Notes under the pieces: generated by a model | The model's database searches: none | Told to the model about the DNA's origin: nothing | Seen by the model: only the letters and a program-made list of their open reading frames with translations | Made by a program: the position numbers and the translations under genes | NCBI RefSeq assembly: GCF_051622035.1 | Contig: NC_135367.1 | Coordinates: 13,754,501 to 13,818,500 of the forward strand | Direction of reading: 5' to 3' | Origin: Arctopsyche grandis | Lineage: Eukaryota; Arthropoda; Insecta; Trichoptera; Hydropsychidae | Length of the DNA: 64,000 nucleotides | Shown here: positions 60,734 through 64,000 of the stretch, in pieces | Layout of the letters: every line of letters starts with the position of its first letter | Position numbering within the stretch: position 1 is the stretch's first letter

Positions 60734-62491
60734 GACACTAGTGTGTCCACTATTGGATTTTTCGTGTAAATAATGTCAATAATAATATAACGTAAAAAAA
60801 TAATGACTATGAACGAATGTTAGTGATATTATTTTACTCAACGTAATTGGAATAAATCATCCTGTGGATGGTGAGATTTCGTTCGATTTCGATATTCATA
60901 GTACTCAGTGATAGATGACGTGGAAGAATATATGTTTGTATATTTACATAATATACGTACAGTAAGCAGTATAATTCCGAATTCTCGTATATATGTAGGA
61001 TGTGATCGCATATTATTGATTTTGAATCATAAGTTAAATATTTCTCTGAACACAAATGAAGTTTTAAATTGTTCGTTGTTGTTTTACATACACTGTATAT
61101 GGTTTAGTTTCAATGAACTTTGGTTTTTGTGTCGGTGGCTATATCAATTGGTGCTGCTTCAGCTTTTGATGTATTTTTAGTCACACGATTAGTTCAATGC
61201 GTCCATCGATGAACATTTATAGTAATAATTCGACAAAATAAATATTTTACGTTTATTAAAAGTACTTGAACGCATGAATTTTTTATATTGTGATTTCGTT
61301 ATACATCTTTTTCTGGTTGTTTTTTATGATGAGGGTGTTTATTGTATGTTCAGTGCCATTTTCATTACTGTTAATATTATATTCGTAATTGCCAGAGGTG
61401 TTTCTAATTCTCTATCCGAAGACTGTCATGAGGATCGTCGATGCGTACCATTTCTAATTATGTTATTATATCTCGTAATGTACATGCTCATATTACATTT
61501 AACACAAAAAACCCTTTAAATAATATGTATATCAATCTCTTTTTGTCTCATTTGAACTATTTTGCTGACATTTTATCATATTTTTTAGGATGAATTTACA
61601 CTTAGTTTATATTGTCAACAAACTGTAATACGTGTTTTTATTTTTCAATTTGCTCCGATTTTCCTCTGGTAATTTTATACTTGTTGCTTTTTCATTTTCT
61701 AAAGGAAAATGTAATAAATACATTGAACCAACCTCTAGCACAAAATAATATAATTTATTCTCCTGTTCGGTCTTACAATGTCATCAACGATGTGCTTGAC
61801 AGTCTTCAATCAAACTGTGATTAATGATATATCGTCGAATCGTAGCCAAGGGTTACTATGATAACTCCAATTGATTAGTTTATATTTTTTAATCGTGTGT
61901 GTACTTCGACTTGCATTTTAAATTATGGACCGATATATGAAATTGTGTTCAATTAACGTGTTTTTTAAATACCATTTGTGTATAAACCGACAAAGTATCT
62001 CGTTTATGTTTCTCAATACAAGATGCTGTTATGGGCTCGTAATTCAATTGAATTAAATCTAGTTATATGTACATATTTTTTCAATATAATTTAAATATTT
62101 ATGAAAAATGGTCTTTATATTTGTTTGATGAATTCTAATTGTGATGTTAGTATACTTTTTGAAGTTGTTTTTTAATTTATTCAATTTCTTCTGATTAAAA
62201 ATTCATTTTATACAGATTGTATAATAAAAATTGTATTCATTACACAATTTATTGTGTAAATGTGTGACCTTTCAAGTTGTTTATATTCGGAAAACAAAAA
62301 AATACATATTTTTCTATGAATGCATTGTTTGGTTTCATTATTAGTTATGATTTTTTAATTGTTTTTATTTAAGTGTATTCATTTTTTTTTTCAGAATATG
62401 GACGAGGAAGAGAAAGTACATGTTATATGCAAACGTTAATATTTATTTTACACTTTGTATGTATTTACGTATATAATATGAAAATCTCAGT
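60734..62491. other. SAP130 3' untranslated region and intergenic DNA
   Basis: AT-rich, non-coding. AATAAA words at 61,237-61,242 and 62,223-62,228 are candidate proximal and distal polyadenylation signals for SAP130. The 3' end of the PEBP gene converges from the right. Confidence 0.5.
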
Positions 62492-63358
62492 TTAGAAGCC
62501 TAATTGCTTGTACAAAATAGGTACGTAGTCGTCGAATTTAGCCTGATAGAAGTTTCCGGCAATAGGATCTCCCAATGCATACTTGGCTGCCAATTTGGCA
62601 ATTGAAAATCCTCCTCTGTTGTCAGCATTCCTATAAATTTAACGCATCCGATACATTATTATCTCAAAATAAATGCAATTGCATGTACGTATATGCATAT
62701 GTATATGTTCGACTTACGTATTGGTCAAGCGTGGTTCGCCGAATTCAAGCTTCGATGGCTGTTTGTAAACGAGGAATACGTATCGGTGGAGACCAGTATC
62801 TGGTGGGGGTCCACTGCCGACATACTGAGACAAAGTTTCACCCTTCTCAACCGAGTTTCCGGGAATGTTTCCCACCAGCCAGTGATGCCATTCACGGTGC
62901 TGGGGCTCTTTGCGGCTCGGAGCATCGGGATCTGTTGTAATTTTATTTGATTACAAAGCAAATTCAGCTTATTCAAACCATCCTCTAATCTAAATAATTT
63001 GCTATTTTGTTTATGTACTTACCAGTCATGCACAAAGTATAGAGTGAATTAGGATCGGCACTCCATTGTACGCTCGGGACGTCTTTAACTTGGGTCGGAG
63101 TCAATTCATTGCCTTCGGATACTTCCACACCACTCGGATACTTTACCTGTGTATACATTACATAATTTTAATACATATAAAATGAACTTTCTGTTATATT
63201 ATAGTAAGGTTTAGATTGTTTTGTGAGAATATTAATATTGATTAACTTACTTTTAGTAGTTCTTGGGGAGCGACCGCAATAACATCAGGGACAACCTGGT
63301 TAGTTTGGAAACTCTTGGCAACGGTAGACATTGCGCGGATTATGATGCCAGAACGCAT
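62492..63358 (-). CDS. Phosphatidylethanolamine-binding protein
   Basis: Model: complement join 62,492-62,630, 62,718-62,931, 63,023-63,146, 63,251-63,358; 194 codons plus stop. PEBP/OV-16 family proteins bind anionic ligands and phospholipid head groups; members inhibit Raf signalling or act in innate immunity in insects. Seen: [20 protein letters not shown], the PEBP signature region [20 protein letters not shown] with DPDAPS at residues about 78-83, [31 protein letters not shown], and the family C-terminus [36 protein letters not shown]. All motifs are intact. The first ATG used (63,356-63,358) gives a short hydrophobic leader [10 protein letters not shown] second ATG at 63,329-63,331 gives MSTVAKSFQ. 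The frame stays open to an acceptor at 63,369, so an upstream exon beyond the window or in it may exist. Confidence 0.88.
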
Positions 63359-63369
63359 AGCAAGTACAC

Positions 63370-64000
63370 CTACGGAAATTATATACCACACGTTATGTTG
63401 AATGCAGTAATTATTGTCGACATTGAATAGCAGGAGTGTTATTTTATTTTCATTTATAAATTACTGAAGCTATGTAACTTTAACAATAGCCATCGTATTA
63501 TGTTATTTTGTTTTAGGTATCAATCAGATGAGTTTGTCATACTTCATTGTTGATATTGTCAAATTATAATCATCAACTTGTGAATTTTGTTGATATTGTT
63601 TGAATACAGTTGGTTTTTTTTTATTTTTGTTTCTAGGGCATGTAGATACTAATGGTGAAAATATTTTGAGAAGTAAATATACATATGTATTACATAGAGT
63701 TTCCAAATACTCGACTTCATCAACTATCTGAGTATCGAATAGTAAAAATTGAAAATAGCCAAGTATCCCGGCTATATTCGACAAATTTTTTTTTTTTTTT
63801 AATGTGTTGAATACGAATCATTTGAAGGTCACTTACCACAAGAGTTCAAATGTCACTAATATAATTATTTATGAAATTTCAACGATGACTGTTCGAAAAT
63901 GATGATTCACAATATGATTGTACTCTACTGAATATCGGAGTGAAATGACTTTGTTTTGTGGATGATAAGGAATGCCAAGTTAAAAAATAAAAGTAACGCG
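63370..64000. other. Right edge, upstream of PEBP
   Basis: AT-rich. No first exon of the PEBP gene is recognised, though one may lie here or beyond the window. Confidence 0.4.

Overview
The window is nuclear DNA from an animal, almost certainly an insect. The genes have many short GT-AG introns, one encodes an insect-type ZAD domain, and the spacers are AT-rich and full of short palindromic acatacatatgtatgt tracts, MITEs and non-LTR fragments. I cannot fix the order; a holometabolous insect such as a moth or caddisfly is plausible but unproven. All exon models were built by hand from splice signals and homology remembered from the families. Every complete model keeps frame from start to stop.

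Bases 1-28,600 hold no host gene that I can recognise. This is a repeat-dominated accessory block. It contains a 1.87-kb hAT transposon with a perfect 8-bp target duplication nested in another repeat, several hAT MITE families, a pair of Mutator-like 0.5-kb elements, a broken LINE, an FP-domain LINE ORF1 fragment, a young but broken Ty3/Gypsy-like element with three LTR pieces set in a (TA)n tract, a solo LTR, foldbacks and tandem duplications.

Bases 28,600-45,850 are gene-dense. PXYLP1-like 2-phosphoxylose phosphatase (minus, 7 exons, 741 aa) is divergent from IFT140 (plus, 11 exons, 1375 aa). Next come mitochondrial GTPase GUF1 (minus, 11 exons, 649 aa), divergent from RSL1D1-like ribosomal L1-domain protein (plus, 5 exons, 496 aa), and a small ANKRD40 homologue (minus, 4 exons) convergent with RSL1D1. 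The genes look like unrelated housekeeping loci: Golgi glycosaminoglycan synthesis, ciliary transport, mitochondrial translation, nucleolar ribosome assembly and an ankyrin adaptor.

Bases 46,000-52,260 are a second repeat-rich block, with an LTR-like piece, a hAT MITE, a 32-bp terminal-inverted-repeat-only relative of that MITE, a hAT relic, a piggyBac transposase relic and a PIF/Harbinger relic. They surround one gene for a ZAD protein with no zinc fingers and a hydrophobic tail (188 aa).

Bases 52,470-60,733 are SAP130, a subunit of the Sin3 histone deacetylase complex (17 exons, 666 aa). Its introns hold a long foldback, a solo LTR, a piggyBac MITE and a composite hAT/foldback element. The right edge carries a phosphatidylethanolamine-binding protein gene on the minus strand.
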